Below are positions 35,891 to 46,314 of a DNA stretch of 64,000 nt, piece after piece. Location: NCBI RefSeq assembly GCF_030913655.1, contig NZ_CP133189.1, positions 3,586,001 through 3,650,000 on the forward strand, given 5' to 3'. The notes beneath the pieces were generated by a model, which saw nothing but the letters and a program-made list of their open reading frames with translations, made no database searches and was not told the DNA's origin. The first letter of the stretch is position 1. Every line of letters begins with the position of its first letter. This stretch comes from Clostridium sp. MB40-C1 (GTDB taxonomy: Bacteria; Bacillota; Clostridia; Clostridiales; Clostridiaceae). A program made the translations under genes and the position numbers.

Positions 35891-38800
35891 ATGAAAAAGG
35901 TTTTAAATGTTGGACTTGATGTAGGTTCAACAACTGTAAAAATGGTTGTATTAGATGAATATACTAATGTCATTTATAAAAAGTATTTAAGACATTTTTC
36001 AGATATAAAAAATACAGTTGTTTCTATGTTAGAAGATGCAAAATTAACATTACAAAAAAAATTATTAACAGTAATGGTTACTGGATCAGGTGGTTTTAAT
36101 ATATCGCAAAAATTAGACGTGCCTTTTATTCAAGAAGTAATCGCATGTACTAGTGCAATTGAAAATATGATTCCAGAAACAGATGCAGCTATAGAACTTG
36201 GTGGTGAAGATGCAAAAATCACTTATTTAGGAAAATCTATTGAGCAAAGAATGAATGGTACATGTGCTGGTGGTACTGGGGCGTTTATAGATCAAATGGC
36301 TTCACTATTGCAAACGGATGCTTTAGGATTAAATGAACTAGCTAAAGAACATAGAAATATTTATCCAATTGCTTCAAGGTGTGGTGTATTTGCTAAAACA
36401 GATATACAACCTTTATTAAATGAAGGAGCGGCTAAAGAGGATATAGCTGCATCAGTTTTTCAAGCAGTTGTAAATCAAACAATAAGTGGACTTGCACAAG
36501 GAAGACCTATTACTGGAAATGTAGCATTTTTAGGAGGACCACTTCATTTTCTGTCAGAGCTTAGGAAGAGATTTATAAAAACTCTTGATCTAAAAAAAGA
36601 GAATATAGTTTTTCCAGAGGACTCGCAGTTTTTTGTTGCATTGGGAGCAGCTTTGTCATCAAAAGAAGAGGAACCTTTTTCATTTGAATGTTTGTATGAA
36701 AGAGTACCTGGAATATATAAAATGAATAATGAAGAATGTGAAAAATTAGAGTCTTTATTTTCAAGTGATTCAGAATATGAACAATTTAAAAAACGTCATT
36801 CCAAAAGTAAAGTAAGGCGTGTAAACATAAATGAGTATAGCGGAAATGCTTACTTAGGGATAGATGCAGGTTCTACTACCACTAAAATTGCTCTTATAGA
36901 TGAAAATGGTGGATTGTTATATTCTTATTATGGAAGTAATATGGGAAGTCCACTTGAGTCCACTATAGAAGCACTAAGAGAGCTATATAGTAAAATAAAT
37001 AATAATACAAAGATTGTTAATTCAGCTGTAACAGGGTATGGAGAGCATCTTATTAAAGCTGCTTTGAAAGTTGATATAGGAGAAATTGAAACTGTAGCTC
37101 ATTATAAGGCCGCTGATTTTTTCCGTCCAGGTGTAGATTTTGTTCTTGATATAGGTGGACAAGATATGAAGAGTTTGAAAATTAATAATGGTGTTATTGA
37201 ATCTATTATGTTAAATGAAGCATGTTCTTCAGGATGTGGTTCATTTATAGAAACATTTTCTAAGTCATTAAATATGGATGTTAAGGATTTTGCATTAGAA
37301 GCAGTTAAATCAAGAAAACCAGTAGACCTTGGAACTCGATGTACTGTATTTATGAATTCTAAAGTAAAGCAGGCACAAAAGGAAGGGGCGGATGTAAGTG
37401 ATATATCGGCTGGAATATCACTTTCTGTTATAAAAAATGCTTTATTTAAAGTAATTAGGCTTAGAAATGTAGAAGAGATGGGTGAAAAAGTTGTTGTTCA
37501 AGGTGGTACTTTCTATAATGATTCAGTACTTAGGGCACTAGAAAAAATCATAGGAAGAGAAGTTATACGCCCAGATATTGCAGGAATAATGGGAGCTTTT
37601 GGAGCAGCTTTAATTGCGAAGGATAGATATGTAGAAGAAAACAGTACAAGTCTTATTAAAGAAGAAGATCTTAAAGATTTTAAGACAGAAACATCTATTA
37701 GAAGATGTGAATTTTGTGGAAACAAATGCTTAATAACAGTTAAACATTTTACCGATGGAAGAGAATTTATATCTGGAAATAGGTGTGAAAGAGGAGCAGG
37801 ACTAGAAAAAGTAGAAAATAATATTCCAAATCTTTATGAATACAAATATAAAAGAGTATTTGAATATAAAGCACTTTCAGAAGAAGAAGCTAAAAGGGGA
37901 AGTATAGGAATACCTAGAGTGCTTAATATGTATGAGGATTATCCATTCTGGTTTACTTTTTTTAATGAATTAGGTTATAGGGTTGTTATTTCAAGTCGTT
38001 CTTCGAAAAAAGTATATGAGATGGGTATGGAGACTATACCATCTGAATCAGTTTGCTATCCTGCAAAGCTTGTACATGGTCATATTACTGATTTGGTTAA
38101 TAAAGGAGTTAAAAAAATATTTTATCCATGTATTCCATACAACCAAAAGGAAGATGAAGGGGCAAATAATCATTATAATTGTCCTATAGTTACGTCTTAT
38201 CCAGAAACTATTAAGGCAAATATGGATGTTTTGAGAGAAAATGATATTATATTTTATAAGCCTTTTTTACCTATTGATATGCCTAGCAGAATGGGAAAAA
38301 GGTTGGCTAAAGAATTGTCTTCAGAAAATATACCTAAAAAAGAAATTTTAGATGCTATGCAAAAAGCTTATACAGAATTAGAAAAGTATAAAGCAGATCT
38401 TAGAATTAAAGGGGAAGAGGCAATAAAGTATATAAATGAAAACCATATAAAGGGAATAGTTCTTGCTGGCAGGCCTTATCATGTTGATCCTGAAATCAAT
38501 CATGGAATGCCTGAAATGATAAAATCCTTTGGATTTGCAGTACTTTGTGAAGATGCTATAAGACATCTTGCAAAAGTTGAAAGACCTCTTCGTGTTGTAG
38601 ATCAGTGGGTATATCATTCAAGAATGTATGCTGCTGCAACTTATGTGGCTCAGCAAAAAGATCTTGAGCTTATTCAACTTAATTCTTTTGGGTGTGGATT
38701 AGATGCTGTAACAACTGATCAAGTAAAAGAAATTTTAGAGTCTTATGGTAAAATTTATACTGTCTTAAAGATAGATGAAATTAATAATTTAGGAGCAGCA

Positions 38801-40123
38801 AGAATTCGTGTACGTTCTTTAATTGCAGCTATAGAAGAAAGAGATAAAAGAAATTTTCAGCCAAGAAAGCTGCAGAAAAGTACTGAAAGAGTTATATTTA
38901 CAAAAGAAATGAAAAGAACACACACGATACTTGCACCGCAAATGTCACCTATACATTTTCAATTTTTAAAGACAGGCTTTGAAAAAGAGGGGTACAATAT
39001 TGAAATTCTTCCATCCGTAGATAAAGCTTCAATTGATGAAGGGTTGAGATATGTTAATAATGACGCATGCTACCCATCTATTATTGTAATTGGACAAATA
39101 ATGGAGGCTTTAAAATCAGGAAAATATGATTTGAATAATACTTCTGTTATGATATCTCAGACAGGGGGAGGATGCAGGGCAACAAATTATATTGCTTTTA
39201 TTAGAAAGGCATTAAAAGATGCTGATATGGAACAAGTACCTGTTATATCATTAAATGCAGCTGGTTTAGAAAAAAACCCAGGTTTTAAAGTCACTTCTTC
39301 AATGCTTGAAAATTTAGTGATGTCAGTTGTATATGGAGATCTTTTAATGAGAGTTTTATATAAAGTAAGGCCTTATGAAAAGGTACCTGGATCAGCAGAT
39401 AAATTATATGATAAATGGGTAGAAAAGTGTCACATTTCATTAAAAACAGGAAACAAAAGACAATTTAAAGAAAATATATATAAGATAGTAGAGGATTTCG
39501 ATAAATTAGAGATTTACGAAGATTTAGTTAAGCCTAAAGTTGGCGTTGTTGGAGAGATTTTAGTTAAATTTCATCCTACTGCAAACAATAATATAGTAGA
39601 TCTTTTAGAAAAAGAGGGAGCAGAAGCAGTAGTACCTGATTTAATAGATTTCTTTTTATACTCTGCATATGACGATAAAATTAAATATAAGGAGTTATCA
39701 GGAAGTTTTTGGTCAATGCTTACTTCAAATCTTTCAATAAAAGTTATTGAACACTATAGAAAAGATATGAAAAAAGCTTTAAAAAGTAGTAAAAGGTTTG
39801 AGGCGCCTAAGGCAATAGAAGAAATAGCAAAAGGAGCAGAAAGATTTCTATCTCTTGGAAATCAAACAGGAGAAGGGTGGTTCTTAACAGGAGAGATGGT
39901 TGAACTTATTGAAAGTGGAGTGAATAACATTGTTTGCTTACAGCCATTTGCATGTCTTCCAAACCATATTACTGGAAAAGGCATGATAAAAGAACTCAGA
40001 CGAGCATATCCTTTATCTAATATTGCACCTATAGATTATGACCCTGGATCTAGCGAAGTAAATCAACTTAATCGTATAAAATTAATGTTATCTGTAGCAA
40101 ATAAGAATTTGTTTATGTCTTAA
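35891..40123 (+). CDS. Large acyl-CoA dehydratase activase-related protein
   Basis: A 1410-residue multi-domain protein. Two BadF/BcrA-type ASKHA ATPase domains lie in tandem: about 1-260 ([31 protein letters not shown]) and about 315-585 ([27 protein letters not shown]). A linker carries CEFCGNKC (about 605), followed by a DUF2229-type region ([14 protein letters not shown]-like) and a C-terminal HgdB-like part. In the characterised two-component system the ATPase holds a [4Fe-4S] cluster between subunits and drives one electron into 2-hydroxyacyl-CoA dehydratase. This giant form is common in clostridia but its role is unsettled. No dehydratase genes adjoin it. It has strong start AGGAGGAGAG and its own terminator. 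Confidence 0.85.
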   Translation: MKKVLNVGLDVGSTTVKMVVLDEYTNVIYKKYLRHFSDIKNTVVSMLEDAKLTLQKKLLTVMVTGSGGFNISQKLDVPFIQEVIACTSAIENMIPETDAAIELGGEDAKITYLGKSIEQRMNGTCAGGTGAFIDQMASLLQTDALGLNELAKEHRNIYPIASRCGVFAKTDIQPLLNEGAAKEDIAASVFQAVVNQTISGLAQGRPITGNVAFLGGPLHFLSELRKRFIKTLDLKKENIVFPEDSQFFVALGAALSSKEEEPFSFECLYERVPGIYKMNNEECEKLESLFSSDSEYEQFKKRHSKSKVRRVNINEYSGNAYLGIDAGSTTTKIALIDENGGLLYSYYGSNMGSPLESTIEALRELYSKINNNTKIVNSAVTGYGEHLIKAALKVDIGEIETVAHYKAADFFRPGVDFVLDIGGQDMKSLKINNGVIESIMLNEACSSGCGSFIETFSKSLNMDVKDFALEAVKSRKPVDLGTRCTVFMNSKVKQAQKEGADVSDISAGISLSVIKNALFKVIRLRNVEEMGEKVVVQGGTFYNDSVLRALEKIIGREVIRPDIAGIMGAFGAALIAKDRYVEENSTSLIKEEDLKDFKTETSIRRCEFCGNKCLITVKHFTDGREFISGNRCERGAGLEKVENNIPNLYEYKYKRVFEYKALSEEEAKRGSIGIPRVLNMYEDYPFWFTFFNELGYRVVISSRSSKKVYEMGMETIPSESVCYPAKLVHGHITDLVNKGVKKIFYPCIPYNQKEDEGANNHYNCPIVTSYPETIKANMDVLRENDIIFYKPFLPIDMPSRMGKRLAKELSSENIPKKEILDAMQKAYTELEKYKADLRIKGEEAIKYINENHIKGIVLAGRPYHVDPEINHGMPEMIKSFGFAVLCEDAIRHLAKVERPLRVVDQWVYHSRMYAAATYVAQQKDLELIQLNSFGCGLDAVTTDQVKEILESYGKIYTVLKIDEINNLGAARIRVRSLIAAIEERDKRNFQPRKLQKSTERVIFTKEMKRTHTILAPQMSPIHFQFLKTGFEKEGYNIEILPSVDKASIDEGLRYVNNDACYPSIIVIGQIMEALKSGKYDLNNTSVMISQTGGGCRATNYIAFIRKALKDADMEQVPVISLNAAGLEKNPGFKVTSSMLENLVMSVVYGDLLMRVLYKVRPYEKVPGSADKLYDKWVEKCHISLKTGNKRQFKENIYKIVEDFDKLEIYEDLVKPKVGVVGEILVKFHPTANNNIVDLLEKEGAEAVVPDLIDFFLYSAYDDKIKYKELSGSFWSMLTSNLSIKVIEHYRKDMKKALKSSKRFEAPKAIEEIAKGAERFLSLGNQTGEGWFLTGEMVELIESGVNNIVCLQPFACLPNHITGKGMIKELRRAYPLSNIAPIDYDPGSSEVNQLNRIKLMLSVANKNLFMS

Positions 40124-40163
40124 ATAGGTTGAGTTCATTATAGTGAACTCAACCTATTTTTTT
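40122..40163 (+). terminator. Terminator after activase gene
   Basis: AATAGGTTGAGTTCA pairs with TGAACTCAACCTATT (16-bp arms 40122-40137 and 40143-40158), then TTTTT. The stem includes the stop codon's last base. Confidence 0.92.
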
Positions 40164-40330
40164 AAAACATATATTATACAAAAACATACTAATTTTGCGA
40201 TAAAATTCTGAAAATTAAGAGAATATTATTTCAAATATAAAACAATTAAACAATGATTAAAAAAACTATACTTATACTGCAAAATATGTTAACATTAAGT
40301 GAATAAATTGTTAATAGAGGGAGGATATTT

Positions 40331-41308
40331 ATGAAGAAAATTAAAGGTTTTACTATTATAGCTATTATTTCAAGCATTATGATGTTTGTTTTAACAGGAT
40401 GTGGTTCTTCTGATAAGACTAAGCTAATAGATGCATTAAATAAGGGCAAAAATGTAAAATATGCAGCATTTGAAAGTAAGATAGATTTTGGTGTAGAAGG
40501 CGCTGAAAATGGAAAATATCCAGTTAAAAACATGAGTCTTGAAGTAAATGGTAAAACATCTAAAGAAAGTGATAAAAATCAAAAATTAGAAGCTAATATA
40601 AAGGCTAGTATATCAGGTGTAAATGTTGAAACAAAATTTTTTGAAGAAATTACAAATGAAAATGGTAAGGTTAATGTAAATGCAATGATACAAATACCTG
40701 AATTTTTGAAAGCACAAATTGGACCAGCATTTAAAGATGTAGATTATTTAAATATTGACACTAGGAGTTTAGAAGATTTAGAAAAGATGTCTAAACAAGT
40801 ACAAGCCCCTACACTTAAAATGGATTCTTTAGCTAATAATCCTTATAAATTACAAGAAGAAATGTATAAAGAAATAACAGCTTACCTTGAAAAAGATGGA
40901 GATAAAATTATAGAAAATAAAGGGAAACAAGAAATATCTATAAACAATGTAAAAGAAACAGTTGAAGTTTATAACGTAAAGATGTCAAAAGAAGAATTAA
41001 ATAAGGTTGTAAGTTTAGCAATGTCAAATGATAAAAATGTAAAAGCTGAAGATGTTAAAAAAGGAATAGATGAATTTTTAAAACTTTTAGATGAAACTGC
41101 AACTTATATGGAAATAGGATTAAAAGATGGACATATAGTTCATACAAAAGTTAATGTATCATTAAAAGAAAAACAAGAAAAAGTTAATGTATCTGTTACT
41201 ATGAATATGTTTGATATTGATAAGAAGATTGATATAAAGGTTCCAACTAATAAAGAAGTTAAGAGTAAGAATTTACTTGAATTAGTTACTATGATGGCAA
41301 ACCAATAG
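40331..41308 (+). CDS. Uncharacterised lipoprotein
   Basis: A 325-residue secreted lipoprotein. The signal peptide (MKKIKGFTIIAIISSIMMFV) ends in lipobox LTGC, so Cys at about 24 should be lipidated and hold it on the outer membrane face. The mature part is Lys/Glu/Asn-rich with alternating beta-like segments (LEVNGKTSKES, IKASISGVNVETKFFEE, TATYMEIGLKDGHIVHTKV), resembling LolA/LppX-like or DUF6612-type beta sheets. No enzyme motif is seen. It is monocistronic, with a start after GGGAGGAT and a palindromic terminator. Function unknown. Confidence 0.75.
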   Translation: MKKIKGFTIIAIISSIMMFVLTGCGSSDKTKLIDALNKGKNVKYAAFESKIDFGVEGAENGKYPVKNMSLEVNGKTSKESDKNQKLEANIKASISGVNVETKFFEEITNENGKVNVNAMIQIPEFLKAQIGPAFKDVDYLNIDTRSLEDLEKMSKQVQAPTLKMDSLANNPYKLQEEMYKEITAYLEKDGDKIIENKGKQEISINNVKETVEVYNVKMSKEELNKVVSLAMSNDKNVKAEDVKKGIDEFLKLLDETATYMEIGLKDGHIVHTKVNVSLKEKQEKVNVSVTMNMFDIDKKIDIKVPTNKEVKSKNLLELVTMMANQ

Positions 41309-41375
41309 TATTACTTCTGCATACAAGAATTCAAATAAAATAAAGACAATAGTATATTGTTGTAGTATAATTTTT

Positions 41376-41404
41376 ATAGGTTCCTTAATTAAGGAACCTA
41401 TTTT
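41376..41404 (+). terminator. Terminator after lipoprotein gene
   Basis: TAGGTTCCTTAA (41377-41388) pairs with TTAAGGAACCTA (41389-41400), then TTTTG. Confidence 0.82.
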
Positions 41405-41455
41405 GCATAATATATTAAAAAATAAATTGGCTTGACAAATAATCTATATTTATTT

Positions 41456-41637
41456 AAGGAAATTGCACAATTAAAAATTCGAATACGTAATGCAAGTTTC
41501 ATTGTAAGCAGTGCCTTAAAATTTCTCTTTCACTATATTTTTAGTTTATTCTGACCCTAAAAAGAGAAATTTTCGAAACAGTGAACAACGAAACTTACAT
41601 GAAGTTATATATTTATAGAATTATGCAATTTTCTCAT
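41456..41637. repeat. Repeat E, full-length copy 7
   Basis: The left end AAGGAAATTGCACAATTAAA and right end AATTATGCAATTTTCTCA are inverted repeats. Inner palindrome: AAAATTTCTCTTT against AAAAAGAGAAATTTT. It is the reverse complement of the full-length copy at 20219-20402 over its whole length. It fills most of 41405-41704. Confidence 0.87.
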
Positions 41638-41704
41638 TTATGAATTATTCATTAAGCTAATAAGAGGTAAGAAATATTAAGAATTTATTAGCAAAGGTGA
41701 TTGT

Positions 41705-42412
41705 ATGAATTTAAAAATAGTATTTGAAGATAAGCATGTTATAGTTGTAGAGAAGCCACCTAAAGTTCCTTCTCAAAGTGATAAAACAGATGATATTGAT
41801 ATGATAACTATGTTGAAGAATTATCTTAAAGAGAAATATCCGTCAACAAGAGATCCTTATATAGGGCTTGTACATAGACTTGATAGACCTGTTGGAGGAT
41901 TGATGGTTTTTGCAAAAACTAAGGAAGCAAATAGAAATTTATCTGATCAGATTAGAATAAAATTATTTAGAAAAGAATATTATGCTGTTGTTTGTGGCAA
42001 GCCAGAGAAAGACAATGGGGAACTAAAAGACTACTTAAAAAAATTAAGGACTATTAATATGTCTAAAGTTGTATCAGAAAAAACAAAAGATTCTAAAGAA
42101 GCTATTCTTGAATATGAGGTTGTAGAAAGTATTGCAACTGAAGAATTTGGAATTTTAAGCCTTGTGAGTATTAAGCTTAAGACGGGAAGGCACCACCAAA
42201 TACGTGTTCAATTTGCTAATGCAGGATTGCCTTTGTGGGGGGATAACAAATATAATAAAGCTTTTGTTAAAATGAAAAAATGGACACAAATTGCTTTGTG
42301 GTCAAAATACATTTCTTTTAAGCATCCCAAGGATAAATCTATTTGTAGTTTTGAATCAAAACCAAATAAAGAAATCCCATTTTCTTTATTTAATTTAGAA
42401 AAGTCATCATAA
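41705..42412 (+). CDS. RluA-family RNA pseudouridine synthase
   Basis: A 235-residue pseudouridine synthase with the RluA catalytic motif GLVHRLDRPVGGLMVFAKT (Asp at about 60) and the C-terminal KLKTGRHHQIRVQFA motif. It lacks the N-terminal S4 domain, so it belongs to the short single-domain group. It would isomerise specific uridines in rRNA or tRNA; the target site cannot be told. ATG follows AAAGGTGA. A terminator overlaps the last codons. Confidence 0.88.
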   Translation: MNLKIVFEDKHVIVVEKPPKVPSQSDKTDDIDMITMLKNYLKEKYPSTRDPYIGLVHRLDRPVGGLMVFAKTKEANRNLSDQIRIKLFRKEYYAVVCGKPEKDNGELKDYLKKLRTINMSKVVSEKTKDSKEAILEYEVVESIATEEFGILSLVSIKLKTGRHHQIRVQFANAGLPLWGDNKYNKAFVKMKKWTQIALWSKYISFKHPKDKSICSFESKPNKEIPFSLFNLEKSS

Positions 42413-42428
42413 TGATGACTTTTTTGAT
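42399..42428 (+). terminator. Terminator after pseudouridine synthase gene
   Basis: AAAAGTCATCA (42399-42409) pairs with TGATGACTTTT (42413-42423), then TT. The stem includes the stop codon. Confidence 0.85.
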
Positions 42429-42562
42429 TATACATCTGAATACAAATTGTGCATTTTAATGAAATGTTTTTATAAATGTATATTTTATTATTTTAACTAA
42501 TCTGTAATAATACTATCAATTTTAAAAGGTATAATATATTTGTAAAAGAAGGTGAAAATATA

Positions 42563-43939
42563 ATGAATAAACGTGTAAAAGATATTGGACTAATATTATT
42601 GAGTTTTATTTTTTTCTCAGGTTGTTCTGTGATGAGATCACCAGTTGAACTTATAGGAAAGCCTAAAGTAACATCTAAAAAAATAAAAGAAGATTATATA
42701 TTATCTGAAATTTTGTCCAAGGAAGAAACTTTAACATTAGCTCTAAGTCAAAAAGAGATGGAGTCTATAAGAAGTGTTGATTTAGATAAGGATGGAAAAG
42801 ATGAACTAATTGTTTTGTTTAAAGAAAACAAAGAGGTTTTTAGAGGAGAAAATAAGTATGGAATAATCATATTAAAACAGCTTAATGGAAAGTGGCATGA
42901 GATAAATAGAATTTACCAAAAAGCTTATGGAGTGGACTTAGTAGAGTGTAAGGATGTAACTGGAGATAAAAAACCAGATATTATTGTTGGATGGAATATG
43001 AATAAAGAAGATGAAAAGCTTTTAAATGTATATTCATGGAGTGAAGGGTATTTTCACTTTGTATATAAAGATGTGTATAAAGAAATAGGAATCGATGACT
43101 TAGATAGTGATGGAAAAAATGAATTGATTTTATTGAAAAAGGTTGCTAAAACGGATGCTATTAGTGTAGAAGTTTTTAAATATTTTAATGAAAAAATAAA
43201 TAATGTTGATAAATTTATTATAAGGAATAAAAATTATTATAATACAATGAAAATAGGAAATGTGATTAATAATAATAAGGGGATATTTATAGATTTTGAT
43301 ATGGGAACACTTCTGTCATATACAGACTTATTAGTTATGAAAAATAATAAGCTTGTTGATGTTTTTAAAAATGAGTCTTTAGATAAGCCCAAAACCTTAA
43401 AAAGAAGTTTTATTAAGTCAAAAGATGTGAATAATGATGGAATAGTAGAAATAGGGTTAACGGAAAAACTTTCATATCCAGTTAAGGATGAAAAGACTTA
43501 TCATTCAATTAATAAAAATAAATTACCAGTAATTAATGGATGGTATCAATGGAATGGAAAAGAAGGTATTGATTTAGTATTGAGAGAATATTGTAATTAT
43601 GATTTGGGTTATAAGATTATTATTCCTGAAAAGTGGGGCAATGAATTTACTATTTCTGTGTCTTATGAGGAAAATAGCGAAGTTAATAAAGTGGAGTTTT
43701 TTAGCTTAGACTCAAAACAAGGAATAGAGAATCATATTTTTTCAATTGAAAGTATGAGCAAAAACCAATGGAATAATAGTAAGGATATGTTAAAGGAGAA
43801 AAAATATATAGTTTTAAAAGACGATGAAAATAATGTAATATTAAGTGTATTGCCAGATAATAAGGATAAAAATGATAAATATTTTATTGATGAAGATAAT
43901 TTAAGAAAAAGCTTTTATACTATAAAAAAAGGGGATTAA
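42563..43939 (+). CDS. Lipoprotein with VCBS/FG-GAP-like Asp-rich repeats
   Basis: A 458-residue lipoprotein (signal peptide ending SGC, Cys about 21). It has four loops of the D-x-D-x-D-G type: DLDKDGKDEL (about 73), DVTGDKKPDI (about 133), DLDSDGKNEL (about 177) and DVNNDGIVEI (about 293). These loops bind Ca2+ in VCBS/FG-GAP beta-propeller repeats, so an extracellular beta-propeller-like sensor or binding domain is likely. It lies 13 bp before a response regulator and its kinase. That operon position suggests it senses or modulates the signal read by the kinase, which is an inference. Confidence 0.78.
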   Translation: MNKRVKDIGLILLSFIFFSGCSVMRSPVELIGKPKVTSKKIKEDYILSEILSKEETLTLALSQKEMESIRSVDLDKDGKDELIVLFKENKEVFRGENKYGIIILKQLNGKWHEINRIYQKAYGVDLVECKDVTGDKKPDIIVGWNMNKEDEKLLNVYSWSEGYFHFVYKDVYKEIGIDDLDSDGKNELILLKKVAKTDAISVEVFKYFNEKINNVDKFIIRNKNYYNTMKIGNVINNNKGIFIDFDMGTLLSYTDLLVMKNNKLVDVFKNESLDKPKTLKRSFIKSKDVNNDGIVEIGLTEKLSYPVKDEKTYHSINKNKLPVINGWYQWNGKEGIDLVLREYCNYDLGYKIIIPEKWGNEFTISVSYEENSEVNKVEFFSLDSKQGIENHIFSIESMSKNQWNNSKDMLKEKKYIVLKDDENNVILSVLPDNKDKNDKYFIDEDNLRKSFYTIKKGD

Positions 43940-43952
43940 AAGGGAGATTAGT

Positions 43953-44651
43953 ATGAAAAATAAAATATTAATTTTAGAAGATGAAAAATCTATAAGAAGT
44001 TTTATAAAAATTAAACTAAGAGCTTTAAATTATGAAGTTGTAGAAGCTGAAAATGGTGGTGAAGCTTTAAAAAAGATTGATGGAACTTTTGATATAGCAC
44101 TTTTAGATGTAATGCTTCCAGATATAGATGGTTTTGAGGTCTGTAGGAGGTTGAGGGAAATATATCCTAGAATTGGAATAATAATGATTACTGCCAAAGG
44201 TCAAGAAGAAGACAAGGTTAAAGGGTTAGGAAGTGGTGCTGATGATTATATTGTAAAACCATTTAGTCCAAAAGAGTTAGAAGCTAGGATAGAAGCATTA
44301 TTAAGACGTATTAATATAAATTCAAATAATGAAGTTCATAGTGAAAATAAGATCAATATAGAGCCTTTTATATTAGATATGGATAAAAAGGATTTAATGA
44401 AAAATAACAAAGAGATTTCTCTTACACCAACAGAATATGAAATTATAAGATTACTTATAAGTAATGCAAATAAAAGTATAAGTAGGGATGAAATATTAGA
44501 CAAAATATGGGGAAGTAGTTATTTTGGAGATATAAAGATTGTAGATGTAAATGTTAGAAGAATAAGAAGAAAAATTGAGGAGGAACCGTCTAATCCTAAG
44601 TATTTAAAAACTGTTTGGGGGTATGGGTATATGTGGAGTTGTGACAAATGA
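43953..44651 (+). CDS. OmpR/PhoB-family response regulator
   Basis: A 232-residue regulator. The receiver domain (1-120) carries the acidic pair EDE, phospho-acceptor DVMLPDIDG (Asp about 51), Thr in MITAKG and Lys in VKPFSPKEL. A winged-helix DNA-binding domain follows (SLTPTEYEIIRLL, then VDVNVRRIRRKIE and TVWGYGYMW). ATG follows GGGAGA. It overlaps the kinase gene by 4 bp (ATGA), so the two are translationally coupled. Targets unknown. Confidence 0.93.
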   Translation: MKNKILILEDEKSIRSFIKIKLRALNYEVVEAENGGEALKKIDGTFDIALLDVMLPDIDGFEVCRRLREIYPRIGIIMITAKGQEEDKVKGLGSGADDYIVKPFSPKELEARIEALLRRININSNNEVHSENKINIEPFILDMDKKDLMKNNKEISLTPTEYEIIRLLISNANKSISRDEILDKIWGSSYFGDIKIVDVNVRRIRRKIEEEPSNPKYLKTVWGYGYMWSCDK

Positions 44652-46039
44652 AAGGAATTAAACAAAGAATATATACACAAAACAGCATTATTATTGTAAG
44701 TATAGTTATTATTCTAGAGATTATATTTATTTTTTCAGTAAAAAGTTATTATATAAAAAGCGCAGAATACCAATTGATAAACAAAGCAGAAGTTTCAAGT
44801 AAATTTTATAATAAGTATTTGATAAATGAAAATATATATGAGAAAGCCAGATATATGTTAGAAAATGAATCAAGAGATAATACTTTTTATATGCAATTTT
44901 TTGATTTAAATAGAAATTTGATTATAGATTCTAATGGATTTAAGTCTAATGAGGATATAAAAGAAAAAGATATTTTAGCTGCTTTAAATGGGAAAATAGA
45001 GACTATAAAAATTAAGGATAAATTTACAAAAGAAAGCACTATGTCTGTATCTGTTCCATTATATCATCTCAATGAAATTTCAGGAGTTTTAAGATATTCT
45101 ATTTCTATTTCGCAAATAGAAAAAACGATTTTAAATATCATTATTGGAGCACTTTTAATAGGGGGAATTGTTATAGGAATAACCTTTTTCTTTAGTTCCA
45201 TTTTAGCTGACAAAATAGTATATCCTATTGAAAATTTAACAAAAGTTGCAGAGACAATGGCATTGGGGGATTTTTCAAAAAGAATAAAAAAAATAAACAA
45301 TGATGAAATAGGCAAACTATCTGATACATTGAATTATATGGCAGAAGAAATTCAAAAGAGTAATGCAGTTAAAAATGAATTTATTTCATCCATTTCTCAT
45401 GAACTTAGAACACCTTTAACAGCTATAAGAGGATGGAGCGAAATAATAAATTCGGGAGAAATAAATGATGAGGAAGAAATAAGAGAGGGATTAGATATAA
45501 TATTAAGTGAAACTAAAAGACTAACGGGATTAGTAGAAGAACTTCTAGACTTTTCTAAATTAGAGATGGGGAAAATTAGCTTGAATTTACAGAATACTAA
45601 TATAAATAGTATAGTAATGGAGATTTACAACTATTTTAAAAGTAGATTTAAAAATGAAAATGTAAAATGTGAGCTGAATATAGGAGAAGAAAATTTTTTT
45701 ACTCAAGTAGATGTAAATAGGTTTAAACAAGTGCTTATAAACATAATAGATAATGCTATAAAATTTTCTGATGAGAATGGCAAAATAATTATTAGTACAT
45801 TTTTACATAAGGAAAATATAATTATTAAAGTTGAAGATAATGGTATAGGTATAGATAAAGACGATTTACATAGAGTTACAGAGAAGTTTTATAAGGGGAA
45901 GTCTAGAAAATCTGGAAGTGGAATAGGATTATCTATTTGTAATGAAATAGTAAACCTTCATGGAGGTAAATTAGTAATAGATAGTGCAAAAGGAGAAGGT
46001 ACGTCTGTTACTATATATATTCCAACAAAATATGAATAA
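44648..46039 (+). CDS. Two-component sensor histidine kinase
   Basis: A 463-residue membrane kinase: TM1 at about 11-32, an extracellular domain of about 130 residues, TM2 at about 158-185, a HAMP domain (PIENLTKVAETMALGDFS), the H-box ISSISHELRTPLTAIRG (His about 250), then N-box NIIDNAIKFSDENG and G-boxes VEDNGIGIDKDD and SGSGIGLSICNEIV. It pairs with the regulator just upstream and with the Asp-rich-repeat lipoprotein in the same operon. Stimulus unknown, probably envelope-related. Confidence 0.93.
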   Translation: MKGIKQRIYTQNSIIIVSIVIILEIIFIFSVKSYYIKSAEYQLINKAEVSSKFYNKYLINENIYEKARYMLENESRDNTFYMQFFDLNRNLIIDSNGFKSNEDIKEKDILAALNGKIETIKIKDKFTKESTMSVSVPLYHLNEISGVLRYSISISQIEKTILNIIIGALLIGGIVIGITFFFSSILADKIVYPIENLTKVAETMALGDFSKRIKKINNDEIGKLSDTLNYMAEEIQKSNAVKNEFISSISHELRTPLTAIRGWSEIINSGEINDEEEIREGLDIILSETKRLTGLVEELLDFSKLEMGKISLNLQNTNINSIVMEIYNYFKSRFKNENVKCELNIGEENFFTQVDVNRFKQVLINIIDNAIKFSDENGKIIISTFLHKENIIIKVEDNGIGIDKDDLHRVTEKFYKGKSRKSGSGIGLSICNEIVNLHGGKLVIDSAKGEGTSVTIYIPTKYE

Positions 46040-46314
46040 TTAAAGCATTAATAATGAATGAGAGTTATTACATTAGTCACATTGAAATAAGTAACTAGTT
46101 AGTATGCTAGTCATTTTGAGAACTACTTCTTTCTTGGAACCTATCAATAGAATAACTATTAGCAGAATCCAAGTCATTGTATTTCACAAAATATACGTCG
46201 CATCTTTGAATTGTTATTTATTTTCATATGCCTTAACCTATTTGTAAAGATTTAAGGAAAAATTTAAACTAAAATAGAATTAGGAAAGTTGATTAAAAAA
46301 TGGAGGAGATGAAT

